Origin: Flammulina velutipes
Taxonomy: Eukaryota; Basidiomycota; Agaricomycetes; Agaricales; Physalacriaceae
Direction: 5' to 3'
Length of the DNA stretch: 64,000 nucleotides
Assembly (NCBI GenBank): GCA_011800155.1
Contig: CM022370.1
Coordinates: 2,914,001 to 2,978,000 of the forward strand
Made by a program: the position numbers and the translations under genes. Positions 21,083 through 31,700 of the stretch are shown piece after piece (positions within the stretch are counted from its first letter, which is position 1; each line of letters begins with the position of its first letter). Below the pieces are notes generated by a model. It made no database searches. It worked only from the letters and a program-made list of their open reading frames with translations, and was not told where the DNA came from.

Positions 21083-22923
21083 TTACTTTCGCTTTTTGGC
21101 ATCAGGCATGGACCCAGAGCCATTCTCTCTCTTCCTCTTCGTTGTCTCCTTGCCCACAACATCCAGTGTTCCCAGAACACCTGCCAATATTTGCTTTTCC
21201 GCTATCCTCACCACAAGGGCATGTCGTGCATTGAGGGGCAGCTCACTACCCAAAGACTTTTCGTCGTCCTACCAGACATCAGTCCATTGCGTAGTAAATC
21301 CAAGTGAAACGCTCACCTCAAGACTCGTAGGGTACTGTTGTAATCGTCGTTGGAGCACTATCCGCAGAACCTCAGCTACATCCTGATCAAGCTTGGCTTT
21401 AGGTGGTTTGCCCTTCCCTTTGACCTTCTGCCATTCTTCCGACGAGAGGGAGATAAGCTTGACGAGGGACATCATCGCAGGCGGGATTTCCAGGTCGTAA
21501 TCCAAGTCATAGACACTTGATAGATTATTAGTTGAACTTCGTGCAATGATTCCGGGAGACGTACTCATCGCCGCCTTCCTCCAACCACCACTCGATTCGC
21601 TCTTCGGTCGTGCTTGGAGGGATGTTCATCCGCTCCGCGACAACACCGACGATCAAGTCCGCTCGTACTTCGACGACGTCGCCGGGATTGCCCAACTTGC
21701 CGGAAGGTAGAGGTAAAAGATCAACATGACCATACCGGCGAAGCAATTCAGAGTTAGGTAAATCCCCATAAGTGTTCCACTGTAATCTCTATCAGTTTCA
21801 CGAGCTCGCAAAGGGCACACCAGATGACTGACAATTTGTTCTCCGCATTTTATAGACCTCGTCGATATCATCTTGAGTACATTTTCCTCGTAAAACAATT
21901 TAGCCTGTGCAATTGTGAGCTAACGCATTTTCGAGTATTGGAGCACCGACGTTCTCGCTCTCGTATCTCGCATTGAGAAGATCAGCCATCGGGACCATAG
22001 CGACATCAGAAGAGTCCTCTTGCTCTTCCTCCTCCTCTTCGACGTGCTCGATCTCATGCTGCACCTGTTCATCAACTTCCATAGACCGACTATTATCAGC
22101 CTCCTCGAGTTCGTTGTCGTTTTCGTTTCCATTTCCATCGTCCTCGGACTCCCACTTCTCGACATTAAAGCTTCGCGACAGTATCCTGCTGCCCATAACG
22201 TGGTATTGGTGCAGCGAGTAGTGCGTCGGAGTGGAGAAGAGGTCTGGCCGGCTCTGAGAAAAGTTGAGGGCGTTGAGGAGGGTGTTGGGGAGTACTAACC
22301 TGGACAGCGGGAACGAGCGTTTCATTGTAGTCGCGTTCTGCATCGTCCTTGCCTAGTTTTTCTGCATCTCAAAATCAATAACTGCTTCCATAGACGCGTC
22401 TAGCAGTAGACAGACCTACCACAGTCGTCCCACGGAGATGCTCCAGGTCCGAATCGCTCCAAAACACGGGCGTGTCAAACGAAGATGGCAGAGACGCTGT
22501 AAACTTTTCCTCAGTGAAAGTTAAAGCAGGTACATAGAGAATCAACGCACCCAAGTACGCGCCCCACTTGGAAGAACTGCCCTTTGATTCCTCCCACATC
22601 ATGCAGAGTATCAAACCTACCCATCCTTGATCAAGTTTTCTCCGTTTCCATTCATCCAAACCAAAGAGCTGGGGAAGGGAGCTGGTGCGGGTGGATATCA
22701 CTAAGGAGCGTGGAATTGTGAACAGCGTGTGGCCTTCCTAGGGAGTTGGTCAGTACGCGAATGGGTAGGGTAGAAGTCAACAGACTGGTATGTCGCGCAA
22801 CGCTACCGCGCCTCGTCCACCCTCTGAGACGAGAAAAGTGGTAAATCCTATATGTTCTTTGTCCAGGATGCCATCGTTTTGTTCAAACCAACTAACGAAC
22901 GCGTCTAAACTTCCGTCTGTCAT
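21083..22923 (-). CDS. RKM4: SET-domain lysine methyltransferase, Rkm4/SETD6 type
   Basis: Nine exons: 22923-22786, 22737-22551, 22496-22416, 22367-22300, 22253-21951, 21904-21833, 21779-21565, 21515-21317, 21268-21083; 482 residues. Seen: N-terminal SET core (GGRGAVALRDIPEGHTLFTIP), the large helical insert (W..YLASLPSSFDTPVFWSDSDL), an acidic insert (about 60 residues, Glu/Asp-rich), VAMVPMADLLNA, NAKLFYEENVLKM, and the C-SET loop GEQIWNTYGDLPNSELLRRYG. The C-terminal Rubisco-LSMT substrate-binding domain follows, ending in a basic KKRK signal. Yeast Rkm4 monomethylates ribosomal protein L42 and SETD6 methylates RelA, so the substrate here is likely ribosomal. A degraded partial copy lies 16 kb downstream. 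Confidence 0.88.
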
Positions 22924-23550
22924 GGTGGAAGAATTTTAAGATGATCACGGACGACCGGTCCGGTTCATCCGATGTACTGTTAAGCCTCTGATCATCGCTT
23001 GTCAGCTTCCCACCATTGCAGACATGGATCCGACTGATGCTAATACGCCAAACCAGTCTATCGTCCTCGCCATCATCAATTTTTTTCTCCTCCAAGACAA
23101 CGAATCTTGACCTAATCATGCATCATCACTGAAGCAGTGTTTTTCTTGCCAACAATTCCTTGAATGCCTCGGCGATACAGTGAATGGATAAGTATATGTA
23201 TAGAGTCTCTACTTCGTCTCATCGCTAACAAGCCGAAGCCGGACACCGCTCACGTTGACTTCGCTTTTACCGCGTCGGAAATGTATTGCTGACGGCTTTT
23301 GAGCGTGCTCCCAGTGATTCCATCCCAAGACCTTCCCGGCGTCGCTGCGATTCTGGTATAATTTGTGCGTAGCCATGACTCCGATATACCACTGACAGCA
23401 AAGTTTCCGAGTAGTACTCTATATATCGGAGGTTGGGCGGAGACGACGTACGGCTTCCACGCGTATAAAGAGTCTCAATCTTTCTCTATCGCTGCTCTTT
23501 AACATGTTCTTCCTCCTTGAAATGTCATTTTACCAGATAGTAGCATCTAA
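22924..23550. other. intergenic region between two minus-strand genes
   Basis: About 0.6 kb serving as the promoter of the SET-domain gene and the 3' flank of the next one. No ORF of note. Confidence 0.45.
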
Positions 23551-25176
23551 TCACAATTCTAGCTTGATCCCAACTTGAACGTTCTCCGCTTCTGCTCTTT
23601 CGTCGTCTTCAGACTGGAATGCATCTAGCAATCCACTGTGAGATGGATGCGAGTCAGCGCCACGTTGCAGGTTCAGCCAAACTCTGCCTTGATATAATCA
23701 AGGCCATTCGAGGACGTTGTTGGTATACCAGGAATTTGCGGGAGCGTAGCATAGGCTGCAGTCAATATTAATCAAGGCTAGTCGATGTTTATATCTTGAC
23801 CTACGTCTGGGACCAAACATGAGCATCGAACCAGCTTCTGCTCTTTCTCTTGCCGACAGTGCGGGGTCGGATAGACGCTCCTCCAGGATTTCCATCTCTT
23901 CGGAGTCTACAGTCAGAACCCGACCGTCATCGTTATGATCATCATCACCGGCAATTGAGGAGGACGGGGACATGGATGAAGTCATGGATTCCTGTGCCGA
24001 CCCGCGCAAGTCTCCTCCCTCTCGGAATTCACGGCCACGGCGTCGACTTGCGCTGTCGTACCGCGGTGCTGGACTCCGTGCTATTGACGGCGGAGCCTTC
24101 GCGTCGATTTCAAAACCAGGGGAGCCCTCCGAAGGGACGGCGACATAGTATAGCTCATCCACGATCTCGCGAGTCAGAGCGATAAGCTGGAGGTCTTCAA
24201 GCGAGAGCAGATCAAAACCATAGGAGGCCTCATGATGCTGGAATTTGCTGTACGCATTCAAAAGAACAAAGTAGATGTTGATTGAGTTGCCCAACGACCG
24301 ACCGGAGACATGTCGAAAGGGAGGATAATCGATAGCGGCGTTGCCTTCGGTGAGGATTTTGAGACGACCGTTTTCCATGAATAACAGACCTTCTGGTAGT
24401 GAGACTTCTGGTCGCCCAGCAAACCAGAGTTTGTCGCGTAGCATGTGATCTGGGTGGAGAACGACCAGCTGGAAGACGGGATCTCGACAGGAAGCAATAT
24501 TAAGCTAGTGAAATCGATGATAAGAAGGATATTCGCATAAAGACACTACACGCACGGTGTATCTCTTGTAGGGTTTGGGAGTTGGGCTGTACCGTGAACC
24601 ACGCATATCGACATTGTTCTGCCACCGCGAGTTCTTGAGTTTGATATGAGACTTTAGGTCAGTGAGTGTATCCAAATTTCCAGTTATAGCGAACAGGCCG
24701 TAGAGGTCGAGGGCGATACGGATCCCTGGGGAAACTAAGAAATACGGCGTTATAAACTGGATTTCCATACTTGGGGAGAACTTGCGAGAGATTATGTTGC
24801 TCGGATGTTCAAGATCAAAGTCAGAGTCGAGGATGATCCCCAAAGTCTTAAGATGCGAAATCTTGCAATGAATGTATCAGACTAGCTTGGCTTCGGTACG
24901 CTGACTTGGACTACTGACCACTTTGCGTGCTAGCGCCTCATCACCGCGGGCAGCATCTATCAAATACCCCTTTTGGAGGGAAATCTCGTGTGTTCGAAGA
25001 ATGAAACAGGCAAAATCTCCTGACAGCATCCAATCCGTCGGACGCGTACTCGACGCCGAGGCCCCTGAGTCAGACACTGTTTCTATTTCTTCGGGTGCAA
25101 ACCAATCCAGCTGCACAACGTTAGGGATTCTTTTGGCATGAGGAAGCAAGAGTCGGGATGGTTGAGAATGGGACAT
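23551..25176 (-). CDS. conserved-looking protein of unknown function
   Basis: Five exons: 25176-24922, 24861-24556, 24504-23801, 23755-23729, 23635-23551; 458 residues. The first 330 residues are dense, globular and well mixed (DWMLSGDFACFILRTHEISL, FLVSPGIRIALDLYGLFAIT, DKLWFAGRPEVSLPEGLLF). Then comes a low-complexity Ser/Asp/Arg-rich linker (SSMSPSSSIAGDDDHNDDG) and a short acidic tail. I do not recognise a domain. The 45-bp third intron is a multiple of three and could be retained. The 93-bp last intron is long for this region; without it the protein ends NNVLEWP. It shares an 89-bp divergent promoter with the ARFRP1 gene. Confidence 0.65.
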
Positions 25177-25265
25177 GGTGGTTAGATGACAGGCTGAGAC
25201 AGAACTCTTCACGTGGGCGTGTTAGTAAATGCCGTCGGCAGTTTAGTCCTCTCGCTCGAACACCC
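25177..25265. promoter_or_regulatory. very short bidirectional promoter
   Basis: Only 89 bp separate the start codons of the unknown gene (minus) and ARFRP1 (plus), so both 5' UTRs and promoters must fit or overlap here. Confidence 0.5.
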
Positions 25266-26215
25266 ATGTACCACTTGCTGAAAGGTAGCTATGAATATCT
25301 AACGCGGTAGGAATGCAGTCTTTTGAATGTTATACAGTAAACTTACTTCATTGCTAGTAAAGAGGAATTCTCTGTGATCATAATAGGACTGGATGGTGCC
25401 GGGAAGACGGTACGTCGAACAACTCCGTTTCGTCTTAGTTGTCTAACTCGAGTACAGACATTATTGGAAAGGATAAAGACGCTATATAACGAGACGCCTG
25501 GCCTTCCTCCCGACAAAATTGGACCAACTGTCGGCCAGAACAGTATAGCTCTCTGTACCACGAACAATATCCAATGCTAACGCGACATTCAGCGGGCAAG
25601 ATACTCCTCCCCTCCACGATTCTACAATTCTTCGACCTGGGCGGTCAACGTGGAATACGCAACATCTGGCCGAAATACTACGACGATTGCCACGCCGTCG
25701 TCTATGTCATCGATGCGGAGGACAGAGAGCGTCTGAGCGAAGGATGGGAAGTATTTGGTATGTCGCCCCTTCTATCTCCCTGCACGCGAATTTGAACCCA
25801 AGGAAGCGGCGTAGATACCGTCCTTTCTGCACCGCAAATCCTTGGCCTCCCGCTCCTCCTCCTAGCAAACAAGCAGGATTCACCACAGAGCTTATCGGTC
25901 GAAGAAATCAGACATGATTACGAGGATTGGTATCAGAGGAAGATTGAAAGCGCCCGACGCGATCGACAAGACGACGGAGATGCTGCCAGACGTGAGCGTA
26001 TCGCGAGCTTGGACGTTATGGGTGTCTCCGCGATTGAAGGGTGCGTTTCGCATTGCGTTCACTTCACATTGCTGAGTTTTTTTAAGGACGGGAGTAAGAA
26101 ACGCAGTCGACTGGCTGTTCATCCGTGTACAGAATAGTAGAAGGTGAGTAGGCGGCGGTGCTTTAAGCCAATTTTTGAATTCTTACATTATCTTAGAGAT
26201 AGCGCGGGGCGTTGA
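25266..26215 (+). CDS. ARFRP1: Arf-related small GTPase ARFRP1/Arl3
   Basis: Seven exons: 25266-25306, 25358-25409, 25458-25542, 25593-25757, 25815-26040, 26087-26143, 26197-26215; 214 residues. Seen: G1 GLDGAGKT, G3 DLGGQR, G4 ANKQD and G5 VSAIEG. The start MYHLLKG lacks the Gly2 used for myristoylation in Arf. Family knowledge: yeast Arl3 is instead N-acetylated by NatC, which recognises Met followed by a bulky hydrophobic residue such as Tyr, and is then recruited to the trans-Golgi, where it activates Arl1. An insert after G4 (Arg/Asp-rich, about 25 residues) is longer than in Arf. If the last intron is retained, the protein ends four codons earlier (NSRR). Confidence 0.92.
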
Positions 26216-26361
26216 ATCTCGTGGATTGATAACCACCAAATGTTGTAGTCACTGTGTTACTAGTACATGAATCCGACTACATGAATAGACAATACAGAAA
26301 CACCTAGTGCCGTCTCTAAGTTTCAAAAGTCCAGTGTCGGTATCCCATTCGACGATACTGC
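26216..26361. terminator. convergent 3' flank
   Basis: A 146-bp gap between two converging genes, which must hold both polyadenylation regions. No motif singled out. Confidence 0.35.
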
Positions 26362-28527
26362 CTATTCCGGAACCTCAAATAACGCGCATCGTCGGTAGTG
26401 AGCGGACACTGCATTCTGAATCTCTCCTCGTAGAGCCGACTGGACAATGAGGCCACCGCAGATGTAACAAAAATGCCTGTGCAACAGATGTATGAGTCAG
26501 CAGTGTATTGAGATGGTTCCGAGGACTTACGTGTTACATCCAGGAGACATGCACTGAGCGTCGAGCGGATATCCAATGAGAACATGGATAGTGTCTATCG
26601 TGCAAAAGACTCACACTCATATGGTTCTGTCTTTCGAAGTGGGAGTCTGGCATCCTATGCAAGGCATGTTAAAACACTATCAACGTCGACCTTGAGAGAT
26701 GATGCATACCTGGGCAGTGTTTCCATCCTTGCTCAGTCATGAGATGCTGTAGTTCGTTTGAGCCATCGCAGGAATGTTGCGGTCCTGAGACGTCGACCGT
26801 CTGTTGACAATGTTTACACCAGACATGGTCGCATTGCGGTAATGGGCAAGCAATTATCCTGCTCTCTTGGTACTCGGCACGGTCAACGAAGATTGTCGAC
26901 TTGCACCTAAGGAAGATCAACAGGAGCAGGTGTACACTAATAGGTGCTCACTTATGACAATGCATGAGAATAGATAGCGTTGAGAGTTGGAGCTCTTCGA
27001 ATATCTCGAATTCACGTTGAGGGATACCAATGGTGAATATTACGTCGTTGGTGATTTCTACGTGAATTGTGAGTCTCGACAGGAAAGAAGAGGATAAAGC
27101 GGCTCACCAGCGCGATGGAGGTCGTCAATGCACGCCGGACAAAATATGGGATAGCGGTGTTCACCAATCATTCCGAGTAAGTACTGGCGCAAGCAGGTCC
27201 GGCAAGTGGTATGCGAGCAGCCAGATATACTTGTGGCGAAATCCTCGGGGTACTTGTCGAGACAGATGGAGCACTCGAAAAGGACCTGAGCGGTGGTGGA
27301 TAAGAATCTGAATTGTGCCTCAAGCTGTTCGTGCTCTCTATTGAATTTGTCTTGAAGGTCCCACGCAAGTTGAGCACTGGTCCCCGTATTTGCCTGGTGT
27401 CCTTTTTTGGGTATGTGAGGAACCGTGTCATGTCCATTTCCGTCGCATGGAAATGTAAGGATGGTGGATTGTGATGCCTTCTCCGGTCGTAGCGCTGGGG
27501 AAGGCCAGTCCTGCTTGGATCCGCCGGGTTTGGGTGAACGCGGCCCCGACGGATAGTTGGGACGTTGAGACGGGTTAGGTTGTGTTCTGGATACCAGCGC
27601 TCGATTTTGAAAACGTGATTGAGCAAGATCGGCCTGTAATCGAAGATTTTCTGCCGCCAATGAATGGTTCTTCAATCGTTCCTGTGTAAGCTCTCCGCGC
27701 AGCTTCAAGATCATGAGGCTGGCTTCAAGTAGGTCGTCGTTCAGAGCAGGTATATCATTGACCACAAGAGACTCGTTGGCTGCGAAGATATGGGCGGAGA
27801 AATTGGACAAGAGTTGGGCCTGCCATTGTAAACCGGATTCCGAGAGAAGAGCCTTGTCGACATGCAACAAGTCATTGACATGGCGAGCAGCACGGTCAAT
27901 GCTAATTGTCATGAAGACGCTGGCACCATTGGGGTGCTCCGAACGAGGATGAGAGTCAAAGACGACAAAGACCGGCTGGTTAGCAATGCATACGCGCGCC
28001 ACGGTTAGGATTTCTGGCGGTCTCGTAATAATAGCTGCGGCGCTTCGACCACTTTTGGCAGATGCTTTTCTTAATTCGCTGGCATAATTATCAGGTAATG
28101 TACAAGGGTTGCTACTACTGGACTTACCGCAAGATATCTCTGAAGGCTTCATGGCCAGGAGTGCCATATTGGCAGGCGAACAACTTCAGTGAAGACTTGA
28201 ATATTGGCGCCTTAGCGATGTCGTCGACCTCGAGATGGACGCTGTCCGACCATAATTCGCATATCGAGATGATGTCCTGAGGGAAAGCGTTAGCCGGCGG
28301 CCCGGCACGTTCTTACCACTTGCCTCCATGTTGTCGCGCCCGACGACGACACTAAGCAGCTCGCGACCTTTCCTACCTTTGCTCTCTTCAGTGAATAGCG
28401 ACCTGGCGAAATTCATAGCTGCAAGACCGCAAGCCGACACGCCTCCCGACGCGTACTGGCTTGTGCCGTCGTAGGATATCTCTTCGTCGGTACCATCGAG
28501 AGCTCGCTGGATGCTCGTAGCCGCCAT
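26362..28527 (-). CDS. RBR-type E3 ubiquitin ligase, apparently frameshifted at the active site
   Basis: Exons: 28527-28324, 28276-28128, 28078-27108, 27057-26952, 26906-26710, 26654-26615, 26553-26531, 26476-26362. Seen: an N-terminal unknown domain, a coiled region (EASLMILKLRGELTQERLKN), RING1 (FECSICLDKYPEDF... CSHTTCRTCLRQYL... FCPAC), an IBR (CPLPQCDHVWCKHCQQTVD) and RING2 (CMSPGCNTHFCYICGG, stop after FEVPE). Introns 2-5 and 7 splice cleanly. Exon 6 is 40 nt where 3n+2 is needed: its start reads CPGCQTP in one frame and its end reads NHMS in another. The GC before NHM, which holds the RBR catalytic Cys (Parkin C431), is absent. Intron 1 is GC-AG. The gene is either a recent pseudogene, a sequencing indel, or an inactive ligase truncated at DRTI. 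Confidence 0.75.
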
Positions 28528-28726
28528 GTCAAACTAGAGAAGCAACGAGGATAGATGGATTGATAAGGCGCTTAAAGTCGACAGTCCCGTGTCTGCCTCA
28601 TGCCTGGGAAGACGTGAAAGATCGAAAGGCTTCCAAAGGGTACTTATCCCTTTCGTCTTTACCACCCCGTTTCTTAGCTTAAAAGTACCCAGAACACAGC
28701 TTGGATCTGTTCTTTGAACCCCAAGG
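28528..28726. promoter_or_regulatory. shared promoter region of the RBR ligase and giant GTPase-vWA genes
   Basis: A 199-bp gap between two head-to-head genes. It contains TTCTTAGCTTAAAAGTACCC near 28671, a weak TATA-like element. Co-regulation of the pair is possible but unproven. Confidence 0.4.
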
Positions 28727-31700
28727 ATGTCCACACTAGACGAGGACATCATCTTGCCCGATGTCTTCCAGAGAAGAGGTAAGTGTAAACTACCCTTCCT
28801 CTTTCTCCCCGTCTGACAATCACAGATGCATCGGAAGCTGTTCGCGATAGTGACGGTGAGCCTCTAGTCGTAAATACTACAGATTCGCGTCTATATCTTT
28901 ACAGAACTTAGCGAGTCTGGCTCGGATTACATTTCGCTTCACACCACCACCACCGATTCGGACCCAGGCGAACCTATGGACGAAGATACTAGCTTATACA
29001 GCGATACGAAAAAACTAGCTATCGACGACCTTGGTTACTTTACAGGCATCTTTCGGCTGCTCGACCTCATTACTGAGCAAGGTAGTGGGGGGACCTGTAT
29101 GCATTTCCTTCCAGCCTGATGCCTGATGCCTAACAATCTTACCCGTTGACAGTCGACAAGATTATCATTGACCAGGCGTCACTAGAGGCTTTCATCAACG
29201 AAATCTGCCCTGGCGCGTACAAATCTCTTACAAAGGTCGACTTCAAGAAGCTTGATCGGTGGAACATCAGACCTATTGGAGTTTACGGAAACGACCTGGA
29301 GATAACAAAGTTTCTCGTCACCTTAGGCGCTGTGTCATCCGAAAGGTAAGCTTCTTTCCTAGGGCAACTTGGTCTCTTTTTGAGTCGACCTGTAGAGTGG
29401 ATAACCTCAAGAGCTTACGCCCAGGCCTTTACCTCGTTAAACCACAGGATGACCCAACAAAATATTATGTCTTTTACTGGCCCGAACCCAATACTTGGCG
29501 TGATGACGCGATTGCTTCGATCGTTCGGAATCGAGTTACCTTCATGAGGTATGCTGTAGCCTTCCGTCTTACTAGCTGGTCTAATATATCTGGTAGATAT
29601 CTTACGAAGATGACAGACCAGACCATTTGTCTTCTTAGCGACGCGGAGGCGAAAGCAATGGTCTGGAGTGACGATACTATGAACGTAGTGGATATGGATG
29701 ATGCCGAGGACGAAAATTATCATCGCATCTTCACGTTTGAGGTGTCGAAGACCCAAGATCAAGAAGAGAATGTCACAAGTACACCTGGATTCAACGTCGG
29801 TCTTTCTCGGGTTATCATTCACACTAACTCACGATTCATTCTCAGATGCACTGTGCTAAAATTACGAAAACCGAGGTCCCGCGTGATGCTCTCTTGAATA
29901 CATACCTTCCCCGTTTACTCTGCGGAGAGACCGCACAAGCTTTCTATACACTCACGTACGAGCCGGCTACTACCATTACGAAGAGATTTAGCCAGACTTG
30001 GACATCGGTTCAACTCCATTCCGAATTGTAAGTACTTCTGGTAATGGTCTTTCAAGTCTCTGACCTACAACGCGTAGCAAGAAGTCAGCTGTATCATTCG
30101 CAACCAATGCTAATGATGATACTATCCAACTCGCTATCGAGAACGGTTTCGGTGCTCAATATGCCGAAGAAATTGAGGCCTGGAAGAACCGAAATTGTAT
30201 GGCACAACAACTGAACGAGGAGACAGAGGCTCAGGATATCCGCAAGGCTACTGACGCGGTGTATGCGGACGGCGAGAAGTATGTCTCTCTGACACAGCGG
30301 GCAGTCACCCAGTTGATTGCAGATCGTTACCCGTGCGTATGCATTTGAACTCAGGTAAACAAGTCAAAGTAACGGGAAATACTAGCACACTGGACATTGG
30401 CTCCTTGCATGCAACTTCAACGCCAATACCTACTCAACTCGACGGTCGGTGAACCTTACTAGTGTCGTCGACTTGCACTGAACGTCATAACTGTCACAGA
30501 GCCTTTCAAGCAATGTCTAGACGCATACCCAAAGTTCACAGATGCATGGAACGCACTAACGCTGAACAAGAAGGCGCTCAACGTCTCCACTGAGGCCTTC
30601 GCGACATTGAAAGTCCGGATTCTCAAAGCTAGAGCTTTTATCGAGGAATGCACTGTGACTGGTCGAGAACGTGATGCCATTGTGGACGCTCTCTTGAATG
30701 GCGAGGACGTTGACGAGAAGAAGCAGAAATCGTTTTTTCAAAAGTCCGCGGAGTTTTGCAGGTCATTCTTGTCATTGGGCAGTAGGTATGCGGCTCCAAG
30801 GTTCAGAAATGTTGATAACAAGACGATGAAATGCGGCGAGTTCGTTGCATTGCTTCCCAACCTTGTCGCCATTGAACCTCGTCTACACGAAGCCGTTTCG
30901 AAGGCCACGTCCCTTGCGCTTTCCCACTTCAAATCAGTGATAGCCGCCAACTCGAAGTCTCTTGCGTCTACGCTTCTGGAAGAAATGGTAGAAGGTGCAA
31001 GAGTCAATGCTCACCTCGCAGCAAAGAAACGGTTGGACGATGCGAGACAGCGTTCTCGGCAACAGTTGATTGCTGATATCTCTTCTGGCGATACTATGTG
31101 CGTTCCAACGAGTTCCCATTGTCACTAGACTAACATTTACTTCAGGTCCGCACTTCGTCTGACCTCCCTTGCGCCAAAAGAAGGACGACAAAAGTCCAGT
31201 CAGTGCTACTCGTACATAGCCTCGAAACTCTAACGAATCATTGAGTTTAGAACAGGTCTACGAGTTGACCGGCTCAGTCACGTCTGTAGTCGCCCCAGCC
31301 CTAAAATGTCAAATCTATCCGCTCAGTTACAGCCAGCACGATCTCCAGTCTCAAACCAATGATTCCAGTTTTATACCGAGTCCGGAAATCGACCTGCATA
31401 AATGTGTCGCCGTCTCTCTTCCTGTGGATTCTTGTATTCTGTAAGTGAATTGCCATACCTATTCAAAGATGTACTAACTGTGTAACAGCTACTTCCAAGC
31501 TCTAGAGAACAAGAAGTACCTGCTTATTCTGGAGCGAGCTGGGCGAGCCATGGTCTATCTGGAAGACGCGTCAACGCTGGACGCTACCATCCAAGGAAAT
31601 CGTCCGAAAAAAGAATTTCGCTACGAAAGAGTAGGCAGTGACCTTCTCTTTGCCTACGACGAAAAGAAGCGTACACTTGCGGTGTGTAACAAGACTGAGG

